From assembly GCA_018714445.1 (NCBI GenBank), contig DVNK01000051.1:17469-81468 (forward strand): DNA of 64,000 nucleotides, given 5' to 3'. Positions 43,826 through 53,028 of the stretch are shown here, piece after piece. Below the pieces are notes generated by a model. It made no database searches. It had not been told where the DNA came from and saw nothing but the letters and a program-made list of their open reading frames with translations. The DNA is from Candidatus Fimadaptatus faecigallinarum. Its GTDB lineage: Bacteria > Bacillota > Clostridia > Christensenellales > Aristaeellaceae. The translations under genes and the position numbers were made by a program. How positions within the stretch are numbered: position 1 is the first letter of the stretch; each line of letters opens with the position of its first letter.

Positions 43826-44650
43826 TCCGCACAGTAGCTGACTGCGGATGATGGCGGCGCAGCAGGCATCCGGCAAATGCCACGGGCTGCGGAACGCCTT
43901 GCGTTGCGCCGCTATATCGTTAACATTGCGAGATTGCCGATCGTATGGTCGGCGTCGCCATATGTCGGACATGAGGTCTGCAATATAACTGCTACAATAA
44001 AGAGCTGACCGCTCGACCGGATATCCGGCGCCGATAAGAGCTGACGACGCCTATGCATTAAATGTGGCTGAGCGACGAATACATAGCGACTGATTATGAG
44101 CAATTCAAGCGTTGTGACCTCGCGCTGTGGTTTGAAACGACCGTTTGAGAATCAACCCGGCATTCAACGCTATGCGATACAGCTCGGCTATGGCGATACA
44201 TTGATATGAAGCGTTAACCTCTACGATATCAGCCATAGATGTATCTATAAGCATTTTATCGGCAGCGCGGCAAACCGCGATAAGTGATATGGCGCTTCGG
44301 CAATAATCCCGATGCCGGACTACGGCTTAACACCGTGAACTTGCACAACAACACGCTGTCGATAAACGCAGGCAACGCAGCGGGGATAGCCTGCTATAAA
44401 AGTTGGCTCCACAGAAACTGCTCGCAGGCGCGAGTGGGTGTCTTAACGTTGAGCACACACCGGCGCGATATATGAACATGTTGGAACATGAGTTCCGCCA
44501 GAAGTATTGTACCAATGGCGCGCTGAATCCAGACTGCACTCGCATAAGCTCAGTGCGCATGTAACGGGCGCATGATTTATATGCGCGCACCAAGGCATGA
44601 CGCACGATCGAAGCGCGCCATGCCGGTAATTTGATTGGAGAGTGTTACCA
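43826..44650. other. Non-coding gap of about 825 bases
   Basis: No gene or RNA recognised. Short frames here have no ribosome binding sites. An inverted repeat CTATGGC/GCCATAG (44188-44194, 44232-44238) and AT-rich patches are the only structure noted. Confidence 0.45.
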
Positions 44651-45835
44651 ATGTCAATGGAACAGCAGATAAATAGGCTGATACAGACCGAGATCGATTC
44701 GGGCGACCTGGCAGGCTCCGCGCTCAGCGTGATTAAGGATGGCCATGAAGTGTTCAGGCATAGCTATGGCGCACTGGACATCGATTCAGGTGCGCCTATG
44801 CCCGACAATCCGATATTCCGCATGTACTCGATGAGCAAGCCCGTTACGTCTGCCGCCGCAATGATGCTGATAGAGCGCGGCGTAATCACGCGCTCCGCAC
44901 CGGTCAGCGACTACCTGCCCGCCTTCGCCGACCAGACCGTGTGGCAAGACGGCCGCGAAACATCCGTACAACGTCCTATGACTATAGACGACCTGCTCAA
45001 CATGACCTCGGGACTGAGCTATCCCGACGCCTCTACCGAGACCGGCCGGCGCATGGAGGCACTGTTTAACGAGGCCATCGCGCGCGCCCATTCGGCAAAC
45101 GCCTGGACTACGCTTGAACTGTGCGAACGCATAGGCCGCATACCGCTGCTGTTCCAGCCCGGAGCGCGCTGGCAGTACGGCACGTCGGCCGATGTGCTGG
45201 GCGCGGTTATAGAAGTTGCTTCGGGACGCAGATTCGGCACATTCCTGAAAGAAGAGCTGTTCGAACCGCTGGGCATGTGCGATACGGGCTTCTATGCGCC
45301 TGAACAAAAGCGCGAGCGCTTTGCAACGATGTATAAATGGAGCGCTCAACCGCCCAAACTCAGTCGCTATACCGGCAGCCACCTGGTAATACTGGACTTT
45401 GCGCAGCCACCGGCATTTGAGTCGGGCGGCGCAGGGCTCGTCTCCACGCTGGACGACTATGGCCGATTCGCACAGATGCTTATCAACGGCGGAGAGCTAA
45501 ACGGACGCAGACTGCTAAAACCTGAAACCGTCGAGTTCATGCACAGCGCTCGCCTGACCCCGGAGCAGCAGCGCACATTTGAATGGGCACAGTTGCGCGG
45601 CTTTACTTACGGCAATCTGATGCGCGTGCTGACGCGCCCGGAAGCCGTCGATCCGGTACTGTGCGGACTGGGCGTCAAGGGCGAGTACGGTTGGGATGGC
45701 TGGGCAGGCACTTACTTTATGGCCGATCCCACTAATCGGCTCATTATTATCTACCTGATATCGCGTATCGATCTGGATCCGCATCCAATGCGCGCACAGC
45801 TAAAGCGCGTGATATACGATAATCTCGTAAAGTAA
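44651..45835 (+). CDS. Serine hydrolase of the class C beta-lactamase/esterase family
   Basis: A 394-residue Beta-lactamase-fold protein without a signal peptide. The catalytic SxxK is MYSMSKPV (Ser near 61, Lys near 64), the second motif is YGT in RWQYGTSADVLG near residue 177, and the third motif resembles GWDGWAGT near 360. EstB-like esterases and D-aminopeptidases share this set; lack of a secretion signal argues against resistance to beta-lactams. The start at ATG 44651 has GGAGAG about ten bases upstream; ATG 44657 is possible. Confidence 0.87.
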   Translation: MSMEQQINRLIQTEIDSGDLAGSALSVIKDGHEVFRHSYGALDIDSGAPMPDNPIFRMYSMSKPVTSAAAMMLIERGVITRSAPVSDYLPAFADQTVWQDGRETSVQRPMTIDDLLNMTSGLSYPDASTETGRRMEALFNEAIARAHSANAWTTLELCERIGRIPLLFQPGARWQYGTSADVLGAVIEVASGRRFGTFLKEELFEPLGMCDTGFYAPEQKRERFATMYKWSAQPPKLSRYTGSHLVILDFAQPPAFESGGAGLVSTLDDYGRFAQMLINGGELNGRRLLKPETVEFMHSARLTPEQQRTFEWAQLRGFTYGNLMRVLTRPEAVDPVLCGLGVKGEYGWDGWAGTYFMADPTNRLIIIYLISRIDLDPHPMRAQLKRVIYDNLVK

Positions 45836-45856
45836 TTCAGCAGTCATACCAGAATA

Positions 45857-45895
45857 AAGGCATGAGGACCGCGTTGCGTGCAGTCCTCATGCCTT
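45857..45895. terminator. Bidirectional terminator between the hydrolase and EamA genes
   Basis: A perfect 13-bp stem AAGGCATGAGGAC/GTCCTCATGCCTT (45857-45869, 45883-45895) between converging genes. Confidence 0.8.
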
Positions 45896-45939
45896 ATGTA
45901 ATTACAGGATATATCCGATAATCCGCTTTTGCGTTGCGA

Positions 45940-46809
45940 TCATATTGATAACATAACTATGCCCGCAATGCCCGCTACCAGAGATAATATGCCCGGCAGC
46001 GTAACCTTGTCGCGGTACACTATTAGCGACAACACCCACAGCGCCAACACAACGCTGCCCTGTACCAGCGGAAACGCCACTATCGCCGGCAGCATTGCCA
46101 GTGACATAAGCTGAAAGGTGTTGCCGCCCGCCGTGCCAAATCCTACGCCGGCCGCGCACAGCGTCAACGCCGCCCGGTGGCTGAGCCAGGGCTGATAACT
46201 CGCTCCCCTAAGCTTGAACAGCGCTACCGCCAACCAGCATATCAAAGACGCCAACCCAAACGCTCCAAAGCTAAACTCCAGCACACCATCATTTGGAAAG
46301 TACATAGACAGCATCTTCTGCTGTATGCTGAGCACGCCATTACTTATCATCGTGATTATCGTCAGCGCCAACCACTTTACGCCGCCGCGCTTGGAGTCGC
46401 CGCCGCTGCCCAGCGCTGACAGTATCAGCACCAGCAGCATGCACGCTATGCCCAACCCCTTTAGCAGCGTCAACTGTTCGCCCCATACGACCAGACCTGC
46501 CGTCACCGGCAGCATCATCGACATATTGATTATAAGCACCGTCGCGCCCATGGGCCCCATCGACATCGATATCACTATCAGCACCACTGTCACGTCAAAC
46601 GTTATCGCAAACGCCAACGCCAGCAGCCACGCGCCGCCGCTAAGCGTACCTATGCCTCCCGCCACCGCCAGCGCGCCCGCACAGAACGTGAGCGCTATCG
46701 CATTGAACAGCGCCAACCCGTGCAGCTTGCACGGAAGGCGCCGGCTGAATTCCTTGTTTGACATGTTCTGTACGATAAAGCTCAGCACCGATGCGACTAT
46801 GTACTGCAT
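45940..46809 (-). CDS. EamA/DMT-superfamily transporter
   Basis: A 289-residue integral membrane protein with about ten hydrophobic spans arranged as two five-span repeats; the second repeat starts near KWLALTIITMISNGVLSIQQKM. ATG at 46809 follows GGAGGTGA. DMT proteins export or import metabolites such as amino acids and nucleotide sugars; the substrate is unknown. Confidence 0.82.
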   Translation of the reverse strand: MQYIVASVLSFIVQNMSNKEFSRRLPCKLHGLALFNAIALTFCAGALAVAGGIGTLSGGAWLLALAFAITFDVTVVLIVISMSMGPMGATVLIINMSMMLPVTAGLVVWGEQLTLLKGLGIACMLLVLILSALGSGGDSKRGGVKWLALTIITMISNGVLSIQQKMLSMYFPNDGVLEFSFGAFGLASLICWLAVALFKLRGASYQPWLSHRAALTLCAAGVGFGTAGGNTFQLMSLAMLPAIVAFPLVQGSVVLALWVLSLIVYRDKVTLPGILSLVAGIAGIVMLSI

Positions 46810-46967
46810 TTGACAAATCACCTCCACGATTGCTGCATATATTCTACCAGCGTCGCGTTGGTTTTACAATATGTTTGTCGAAACTTTGCGATTGAGTCGA
46901 AACAGGCCAACTACGAATGCAATAAGCTGCGCAAGACGAGCTAAAACTCTGCGCAGGCTCGCACAAT

Positions 46968-47000
46968 ACAAAAGCGCCGCCACATCGTTGTGACGGCGCT
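46968..47000 (-). terminator. Terminator of tRNA-Arg
   Basis: Minus strand AGCGCCG/CGGCGCT stem (47000-46994 with 46979-46973), with inner CAC/GTG pairs, followed by TTTTG. Confidence 0.85.
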
Positions 47001-47003
47001 GCG

Positions 47004-47076
47004 CGCGCCTGGCGCGATTCGAACGCGCGGCCTTTCGAGTCGGAGTCGAACACTCTATCCACTGAGCTACAGGCGC
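47004..47076 (-). tRNA. tRNA-Arg (CCG)
   Basis: 73-nt cloverleaf with acceptor GCGCCTG/CAGGCGC, anticodon loop CTCCGAC giving CCG, and T-loop GTTCGAATC. Single gene with its own terminator. Confidence 0.94.
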
Positions 47077-47464
47077 ATACTGCAAGAGATATTATACCAT
47101 ATGCTGCCTCATTTGTCCAGAACTATTTTTCGTTTTGGCTGGAATTGTTGCTATTTCGCAATGCCATGTTCAATAACTAAATCGCATCGAGTAAATCGAT
47201 TCGCTTGAGCGGTGTGACGCTTCGCTATTTATGCGGCACCGCGCATTAATGGCGGTTCGTTAGACGGACTGCCATACCGGCATCTGCCAGACTACGATCT
47301 ATTCGGCTCCACCCTTCCCTGCGCTTATTGAATACCAACATTCCACGCTCATGCCTCACGGCTTTTTGCCGCATTTTCAAACATTGCCGTACAACCGTAT
47401 TGACCGATGCTCCGTGGCGTGATAAAATTGCATCGTATGCAATGTATTTGAGGGAGGGATTAAT

Positions 47465-47929
47465 GTGAATGAAGCCGACGCCTACAGAACCGGCCACAAC
47501 ATAATACAGCTTGCCAATTCGCTGACGCGTCTGGCCAATCAGAAAATGCGCGATACAGGGCTTACGGCCAGCCAATCGGAAGCGATGCGCTATATACTCA
47601 AACACTCCGACGAGCAATTGACGGCTGTGGAGCTGATGGAGCAGCTCGACCTGTCACAGTCCACCGTGGCGGGCCTGATAAAGCGGCTCGAAGCCAAACA
47701 ACTGATCTGCCGCCACACCGACGCACAGGACGCGCGCCGCAGCCTGATAATGCCTACCAAACATGGCCAGGCGCTGCATTCCGCACTGCGCCGCATCGCC
47801 GCACATACCGAACACGAACTGTTGCAGGGCATGACCGATGCTGAGATACGCGAGTTTAACCGTCTGCTTGAGTTGGCTCAGGCAAACATAAGCCGAATGC
47901 GCTACAAGGGAGGTGCTGAAGATGAGTGA
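47465..47929 (+). CDS. MarR-family regulator of the MATE gene
   Basis: A 154-residue winged-helix protein, GTG start behind GGGAGGGA. The DNA-binding part reads LTAVELMEQLDLSQSTVAGLIKRLEAKQLICRHTDAQDARRSLIMPTKHG, a typical MarR helix-turn-helix and wing. It overlaps the MATE gene by eight bases, so it most likely controls this efflux gene in response to a compound. It is not closely similar to the MarR at 26167-26589. Confidence 0.87.
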   Translation: MNEADAYRTGHNIIQLANSLTRLANQKMRDTGLTASQSEAMRYILKHSDEQLTAVELMEQLDLSQSTVAGLIKRLEAKQLICRHTDAQDARRSLIMPTKHGQALHSALRRIAAHTEHELLQGMTDAEIREFNRLLELAQANISRMRYKGGAEDE

Positions 47930-49292
47930 AAACCGCGAGCTGTTTGAATCGCTGAGCGTGCCGCGCGCATTGGCCACGCTGGCAATACCCACAATAATCA
48001 GCCAGCTGATAACCATGATATACAACCTGGCAGATACCTATTTCATAGGTATGACCGGCGATCCGTACAAGGTGGCCGCCGCATCGCTGGCGTTTGTGCT
48101 GTTCTTCATGGTAAACGCACTATCCAACCTGTTTGGCATTGGCGGCGGCAGTTTGATATCCCGCATGCTGGGGCGCAATGACGACTCCTCCGCCCGAAAC
48201 GTATGCGCATTCAGCTTTTACGGCACAATCGTCGTGTCGCTAATATACTCGACTTGCTGTCTGGTGTTCATGGAGCCGCTGCTTAGACTGTTGGGCGCCA
48301 GCGACAATACGCTGGGCTATGCGTCCAGCTATACGCTTTGGGTAATAGTCGTAGGCGGAGTGCCGTCCACGCTGAGCGTGACTATGGCCCACCTGTTGCG
48401 CAGTGAGGGCTACGCCCGTCAGGCAAGCGTCGGCCTGGGAATGGGCGGCGTGCTGAATATGCTGCTTGACCCGCTGTTCATGTTTGTTATAATGCCCGCC
48501 GGTCAGGAGGTCACCGGCGCGGCTATTGCGACCATGATATCCAACGTATGCGCTCTCATTTACTTTGCCGTGATTTTCTACCGGCTGCGCGCTCATACGG
48601 TGCTGTCGGTATCGCCTCGACTCGCATTGCGCGGAGCGCGCTACACGGGCGCAGTCTTTGCAGTCGGATTTCCATCGGCATTGGGCTCATTTTTGTCGTG
48701 CCTGTCCAACATAACGGTCAACAACCTCGCATCCGGCTATGGCGACATACCGGTCGCTGCGATGGGCATAGTAAAGAAGATCGACATGCTGCCCATGAAC
48801 GTGGGCATGGGCCTTTGCCAGGGCATGATGCCGCTGGTTGCCTACAACTATGCCGCGCGCAACATCAAGCGCATGCGCTCGGTCATAAGCTGCGCGCGCA
48901 TTTGCGGCATGGGCTTTGCGGCACTGTGCATTGTAGCATTTGAGCTGTTTGCAGACGGACTGGTGCGGCTGTTCATCAACGAGGCCGAGACGCTGGCACT
49001 GGGCACCAACTTCCTGCGAATATGCTGTCTGGCCACGCCGTTTATGATAAGCAACTTCCAGATGAGTTACACGTTTCAGGCGATGGGCCAGGGGCCGCAG
49101 TCCTTACTGCTGTCGTCTTGCCGTCAGGGTATTATCAATATACCGCTGCTATTTATAATGAACGCCATATTTGGGCTTTATGGCGTGATATGGACGCAAC
49201 TGCTGGCGGACGGCATAACGCTTGTGATATCGTTTGTGATGTATCGCAAGCTTATAAGGCGCATACAGCGGCAGCTCAACGTAGCCGCATAG
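47922..49292 (+). CDS. MATE-family multidrug efflux transporter
   Basis: A 456-residue protein with about twelve membrane spans. It starts at ATG 47922 inside the MarR end, behind GGGAGGTG. It opens with LATLAIPTIISQLITMIYNLADTYFIG, the family's first MatE helix, and the second half begins near ALRGARYTGAVFAVGFPSALGS. PMNVGMGLCQGMMPLVAYNYAARN is the conserved loop of the second MatE repeat. MATE pumps exchange drugs or metabolites for Na+ or H+. The MarR gene upstream suggests inducible efflux. Confidence 0.9.
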   Translation: MSENRELFESLSVPRALATLAIPTIISQLITMIYNLADTYFIGMTGDPYKVAAASLAFVLFFMVNALSNLFGIGGGSLISRMLGRNDDSSARNVCAFSFYGTIVVSLIYSTCCLVFMEPLLRLLGASDNTLGYASSYTLWVIVVGGVPSTLSVTMAHLLRSEGYARQASVGLGMGGVLNMLLDPLFMFVIMPAGQEVTGAAIATMISNVCALIYFAVIFYRLRAHTVLSVSPRLALRGARYTGAVFAVGFPSALGSFLSCLSNITVNNLASGYGDIPVAAMGIVKKIDMLPMNVGMGLCQGMMPLVAYNYAARNIKRMRSVISCARICGMGFAALCIVAFELFADGLVRLFINEAETLALGTNFLRICCLATPFMISNFQMSYTFQAMGQGPQSLLLSSCRQGIINIPLLFIMNAIFGLYGVIWTQLLADGITLVISFVMYRKLIRRIQRQLNVAA

Positions 49293-49360
49293 CCGCCGGC
49301 ACATATGCCGACTTGCGAAATCTAAGTTCAGTCACGCTACCCTGCCCGGCTTGACAGAGC

Positions 49361-51688
49361 TCATCTCAGCGAATTGAACATATCCAGCTCGCGTGCACGC
49401 GCTATCGCCTGCACGCGAGTTTTTACGCCAAGTTTGGAGTAAACATTGCCCAGATGAAACTTGACCGTGCGCAATCGAACGCCCAGCAGTTGCGCGATCT
49501 CAGCATTGCTTAAACCGCTGCACAGCAACTGCAAGACCTCGCGCTCGGATGCGGTCAAAGGCTCAACGTTCACAGAAGCGCGCTTCAGATACAACGGATA
49601 CATGACCGCATAACGCTTTACCGCCTGTGTCAGCCGCACGCCATACTCATCGCTGAGCGGCACATCCAGCTGCGCCAACAGCTCGCTCAGCGCCGCGCCT
49701 TCCTCGGCTGCTATTCGCACGAATCCATATTCGCGCTGTAGCGTCAACGCGCGATTCAGCACCTCGCGCCATTCCATCCGTCCCATGCGGCTCAAACATA
49801 TCGCAAGCAGCGTCAGCGCCTCCATCTGGCCGTACGTCCGGGCATACGATTCGCAGTATTCCAGCAACCTGAGCAGCAGTACTTCCGCCTCGCTGAATCG
49901 CTCCAACTGTATGTAAGCGCGCACTTTGACGATATACTGATACCTGAGCAGCGCCATGAAGCATTCGCGTTCGTTGGGCGCATCATTTACATAGGCAGCC
50001 GCTGCGCCAGGCGTGCCGCCAAGCATATCGACCCATGCCTCAAACGCCCTGATGTTCGCCAGCATCAGCGGCTTGCGCGCCGCACGCTCCCGCAATGCGC
50101 TCAACATTCGCCGCACTTCGGCCAGGTCGCCTTTGGCAACCATCAGCCGCATCATGACCGCCGAACCTGCAAATGTCATGTCCAGCGAATCCCGCGCATC
50201 GGCTGCCGCAATCCCGGCATTGAGCAATCGCATTATGCGATTCTCATCCGCGTCGCACTTTACCAGCTTGCTCTCAGCCAGCGCTATGTCAGGCATCCCC
50301 GCACCGCAGTGCCCCAACACCTTGTCACACGGCACGCGCAGTATCCGGTAAAGCTGCTCATCATGCCGAGTCCATTCGCAGAAGTCCTTGCCCCCGTTGA
50401 GCACGCTGGGCAGGCTGCTGGTAACTGAAAACTCAGGCATTACGACGCCCTCGCCCAACCGCGACGCCGCAAGTATATATCGCGCCACGTGCCGGGAACC
50501 GCGATGCGGCAGGGCAATCTGCAAATAGGCCAGCAGTTCACGCGCCTTGCGCCGCGCCATTGCCGGCTCGCGCTCGTCGCGGCTAAAGCGCTCAAGTTCG
50601 CCATACCAGCGCTCGCTCTCGCCCGCGCGCAACATCAAGGAGTGCATCATCGACATGCCGCACATCAGCTCAGGGGTGCGCTGCAACCGCTCTTCCGGCA
50701 ATGCCATATAAAAGCGCGCACTCTGATAGTAGTGGCCATTGCCCGGATTGCGCTGCGAGTCCAGCATGAGCAGCTCGCAGATCTTCTCGGTTTCACCGCC
50801 GAGCTGGTAGCACTCCATGGCTTTTATCAGGTCGTCATGCAGTTCGTAATACAGTCCCGCATTATGATACGACGCCGCACGAAACTCATCCGGATAGTCG
50901 CGCGCAAGCCGGTACATCAGATAGTCGCGCACATGAGCCGGAAAGCGGTACCTGTCGCGCTCGATCTGGCACAGGTAGCTGTCCTCATCAACGGCAACGC
51001 TCAGCATTGCGCCCACGTCGCGACGTCCGGTTACCATGATCGCCATGTCTTCGCTGAACTCCTCAAATGGCGCCATATGAAACAGCAACGAGCGCAGTCC
51101 CGCGTCATTCGTCATAAACGCCAGCCCGTCAAAACATCTGAACATATCCAGACGCACCCGCTCCATCAGCGCCGCATCCGCCGACTCTCCCCGCCTGAGC
51201 CGAATGAGCGCCAGCTGTATCAGCAACGGATAGCCGCCAGTGGCGCGCACAAGCCAGTCAGCATCGACTTTGAGCTTTGATTGCGACACGAATTCGTCGA
51301 GCTCTTGCCCGCCTATCGGAAACTGCGACACATCTACGATCTCTGCCTCGCCTGCGGCGTAATACGGCATCAGCGCCGCCGGCAGCCGTCCGCGTCCTAT
51401 CAATATGAACCGGCAACTGCGGCGCTTGAGCTCGTCTGCCAGCAGTTGACCGGCACAGCCCCGCACGTCATCTATGACCATTAGCCTTGTACTATGCTCG
51501 ACTTTGTGCCACAGCTCGCCATCCAACGCGCTAAAACACTCGTGCGGCACAGGATTGTATTGCAGCCATTGGCGTACCGCCCAGCTCTTGCCCCACCCCG
51601 CCGCGCCGCCAATGTATGCTATGCGATGCTGCGCCGCACTGGTTATTGCCGCCTGAAGCTGCGGTCGAGCTACCGCCAATTCCTGCAT
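49361..51688 (-). CDS. Large MalT-type LuxR-family transcriptional regulator (STAND ATPase)
   Basis: A 775-residue regulator. Start ATG 51688 is eight bases behind GGAG; an ATG at 51694 is too close. The N-terminus carries a P-loop GGAAGWGKS near residue 30, the acidic strand LMVIDDV near 72 and WRATGGYPLLIQLAL-like sensor helices, the layout of MalT/STAND ATPases. A central 400 residues are helical repeats of TPR type. The C-terminal LuxR helix-turn-helix reads LTASEREVLQLLCSGLSNAEIAQLLGVRLRTVKFHLGNVYSKLGVKTRVQAI. It converges on the MATE gene and is divergent from the Nif11-like peptide gene, whose promoter carries a lux-box-like palindrome; it probably controls that gene. Confidence 0.88.
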   Translation of the reverse strand: MQELAVARPQLQAAITSAAQHRIAYIGGAAGWGKSWAVRQWLQYNPVPHECFSALDGELWHKVEHSTRLMVIDDVRGCAGQLLADELKRRSCRFILIGRGRLPAALMPYYAAGEAEIVDVSQFPIGGQELDEFVSQSKLKVDADWLVRATGGYPLLIQLALIRLRRGESADAALMERVRLDMFRCFDGLAFMTNDAGLRSLLFHMAPFEEFSEDMAIMVTGRRDVGAMLSVAVDEDSYLCQIERDRYRFPAHVRDYLMYRLARDYPDEFRAASYHNAGLYYELHDDLIKAMECYQLGGETEKICELLMLDSQRNPGNGHYYQSARFYMALPEERLQRTPELMCGMSMMHSLMLRAGESERWYGELERFSRDEREPAMARRKARELLAYLQIALPHRGSRHVARYILAASRLGEGVVMPEFSVTSSLPSVLNGGKDFCEWTRHDEQLYRILRVPCDKVLGHCGAGMPDIALAESKLVKCDADENRIMRLLNAGIAAADARDSLDMTFAGSAVMMRLMVAKGDLAEVRRMLSALRERAARKPLMLANIRAFEAWVDMLGGTPGAAAAYVNDAPNERECFMALLRYQYIVKVRAYIQLERFSEAEVLLLRLLEYCESYARTYGQMEALTLLAICLSRMGRMEWREVLNRALTLQREYGFVRIAAEEGAALSELLAQLDVPLSDEYGVRLTQAVKRYAVMYPLYLKRASVNVEPLTASEREVLQLLCSGLSNAEIAQLLGVRLRTVKFHLGNVYSKLGVKTRVQAIARARELDMFNSLR

Positions 51689-51724
51689 GGTCATCACTCC
51701 ACATAAAACTGCTTCTATATTGCA

Positions 51725-51754
51725 ATTATATCGCGGGCAATGGCATCCCTCCAA
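51725..51754 (-). promoter_or_regulatory. Weak promoter of the LuxR-type gene
   Basis: Minus strand -10 TATAAT (51730-51725) with -35 TTGGAG (51754-51749) at 18 bp, 37 bases before the ATG at 51688. Confidence 0.5.
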
Positions 51755-51795
51755 GTGTGATTCGCGCCTGTAAAACCGCTGTTTACGCAGCTTTG

Positions 51796-51804
51796 CTGTA
51801 CCTT
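51796..51804. promoter_or_regulatory. Half-site repeat CTGTACCTT
   Basis: The same nine bases that begin the palindrome at 51902-51917 occur here, exactly 106 bp away (ten turns). Possible second regulator site in the shared intergenic region. Confidence 0.35.
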
Positions 51805-51901
51805 TGGCTGCGCTTTAGGCGTCATGAGCCCGTGACTTTGGGATTTCATAGCTGCCAAATAGCTAATTTCCCGCATTTCTCGCAATTAGTTCAGGCCTGA
51901 C

Positions 51902-51917
51902 CTGTACCTTGGTACAG
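51902..51917. promoter_or_regulatory. Lux-box-like palindrome CTG-N10-CAG
   Basis: CTGTACCTTGGTACAG is a perfect palindrome with the CTG-N10-CAG spacing of lux-type boxes. Its centre is about 42 bases before the predicted transcription start of the Nif11-like gene, the classic LuxR activator position. Confidence 0.55.
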
Positions 51918-51945
51918 CGACATATCGCGCACTGGGCATTATACT
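51917..51945 (+). promoter_or_regulatory. Activator-dependent-looking promoter of the Nif11-like gene
   Basis: Poor -35 GCGACA (51917-51922), 17-bp spacer, good -10 TATACT (51940-51945), start near 51952. The -35 touches the palindrome. A second TATACT at 51975-51980 lacks a -35. Confidence 0.5.
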
Positions 51946-52010
51946 TTTTCATATGATGGATTTGAAGTTTTCGATATACTGTCCGGATATACTTGAAAGG
52001 CGGCGTCCTT

Positions 52011-52370
52011 ATGACCCACAACATGAAGGCATTTTTGGAATTGACCGGCGAAAACAAGGAGCTGGCCGCGCGCGTTCAGCTTCTGATGCTGGGCGATAAT
52101 GGCCGATGCAGCGCAGTGACTCAGGCCGCGATAATACGCCTCGCCGCAGAACACGGCCTTGAGCTGCACTCGACTGATCTGGATTACATGGCTCCTGATT
52201 TAAGCGGACGCCGCAATGCTCGCGAAGCTGTGTGCCACTGTTTCATGAGCGGAAACGGCAACTGCGAATGCGGCATTAATTGCGAGTGCGTTATGTACGG
52301 CTCAGGCTACTCCGGGGCAAGTCGTCGCAGACGCGAATGCAGTTGCGCTTCTGCCGGAATAGGCATGTAG
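52011..52370 (+). CDS. Nif11-like leader peptide with CxC-rich C-terminus, putative RiPP precursor
   Basis: A 119-residue protein from ATG 52011. Residues 5-62 match the Nif11-type leader: MKAFLELTGENKELAARVQLLM, then TQAAIIRLAAEHGLELHSTDLDYM. The last 45 residues hold four CxC motifs (CHC, CEC, CEC, CSC, spaced by 7, 3 and 16 residues), with glycine and serine between and an RRRR stretch before the last. Nif11-like leaders usually guide modification of a C-terminal core into a RiPP. No modification enzyme or peptidase lies in the window, so a metal-binding role is the main alternative. The gene ends in TAG and stands opposite the LuxR-type regulator. Confidence 0.7.
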   Translation: MTHNMKAFLELTGENKELAARVQLLMLGDNGRCSAVTQAAIIRLAAEHGLELHSTDLDYMAPDLSGRRNAREAVCHCFMSGNGNCECGINCECVMYGSGYSGASRRRRECSCASAGIGM

Positions 52371-52603
52371 CATTGTACTATGCGATTGGCTTTTCCTATT
52401 ACTGCGCATTCTGTTTGTCATTTCATGCGCGCATTTATCGCTTCTGCCATTGTTTGCTTCACTTGTTTTATATTGGTCATCTTGATTCTTCAATTGTAAT
52501 TGCTTCTACCTGCTTCAACCTGTCGAATCAATCTGGCAATTGGGATGCGCCGTTCATAACCTATACTTATCAGCCATTGCGTCCAAACGCTTTTACCAAT
52601 AGC

Positions 52604-52635
52604 AAAAGCTCCGCATTTAGCAATGCGGAGCTTTT
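52604..52635. terminator. Bidirectional terminator between the Nif11-like gene and tRNA-Glu
   Basis: A perfect 14-bp stem AAAAGCTCCGCATT/AATGCGGAGCTTTT (52604-52617, 52622-52635) with a 4-base loop and U-tracts both ways. Confidence 0.9.
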
Positions 52636-52637
52636 AA

Positions 52638-52710
52638 CACCTCCATGGGGATTCGAACCCCAGTTTTCGCCGTGAGAGGGCGACGTCTTAGGCCACTTGA
52701 CCATGGAGGC
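52638..52710 (-). tRNA. tRNA-Glu (CTC)
   Basis: 73-nt cloverleaf, acceptor GCCTCCA paired with TGGAGGT (one G-U), anticodon loop CTCTCAC giving CTC, T-loop GTTCGAATC. Confidence 0.93.
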
Positions 52711-52714
52711 ACAG

Positions 52715-52785
52715 CTGCCGAACTAGGATTCGAACCTAGAATGAACGAGTCAGAGTCGTTAGTGTTACCGTTACACCATTCGGCA
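52715..52785 (-). tRNA. tRNA-Gln (CTG)
   Basis: 71-nt cloverleaf, acceptor TGCCGAA/TTCGGCA, discriminator G, anticodon loop CTCTGAC giving CTG. It is transcribed ahead of tRNA-Glu, four bases apart. Confidence 0.93.
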
Positions 52786-52837
52786 TCATTCAGTTTTTCT
52801 CGTTCAGGGCTCTCAGTGGAGCGACCTGACGAAATTT

Positions 52838-52866
52838 ATTATAGCACGATTCGGCGCATATGTCAA
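52838..52866 (-). promoter_or_regulatory. Consensus promoter of tRNA-Gln-Glu
   Basis: Minus strand: -35 TTGACA (52866-52861), 17-bp spacer, -10 TATAAT (52843-52838). Perfect consensus. Confidence 0.92.
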
Positions 52867-53028
52867 TACCCTTTTTCATCTTTTTTTGAGATTTTTTTGA
52901 AGCCGTTTGCTGCCGGATGTCGCGCCGTGCCAATATCGCCGCTTCATGCTTTCGCCGACTTAAGTTGGCACACCCCTATGACAGTTTGCGCCGCCCACGC
53001 GTTTGATATGCGTATTTGAGCCAGGCCG

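Noticed and set aside
44284..44475. Short frame in the gap before the beta-lactamase-fold gene
   Set aside because: No ribosome binding site and no protein-like pattern.
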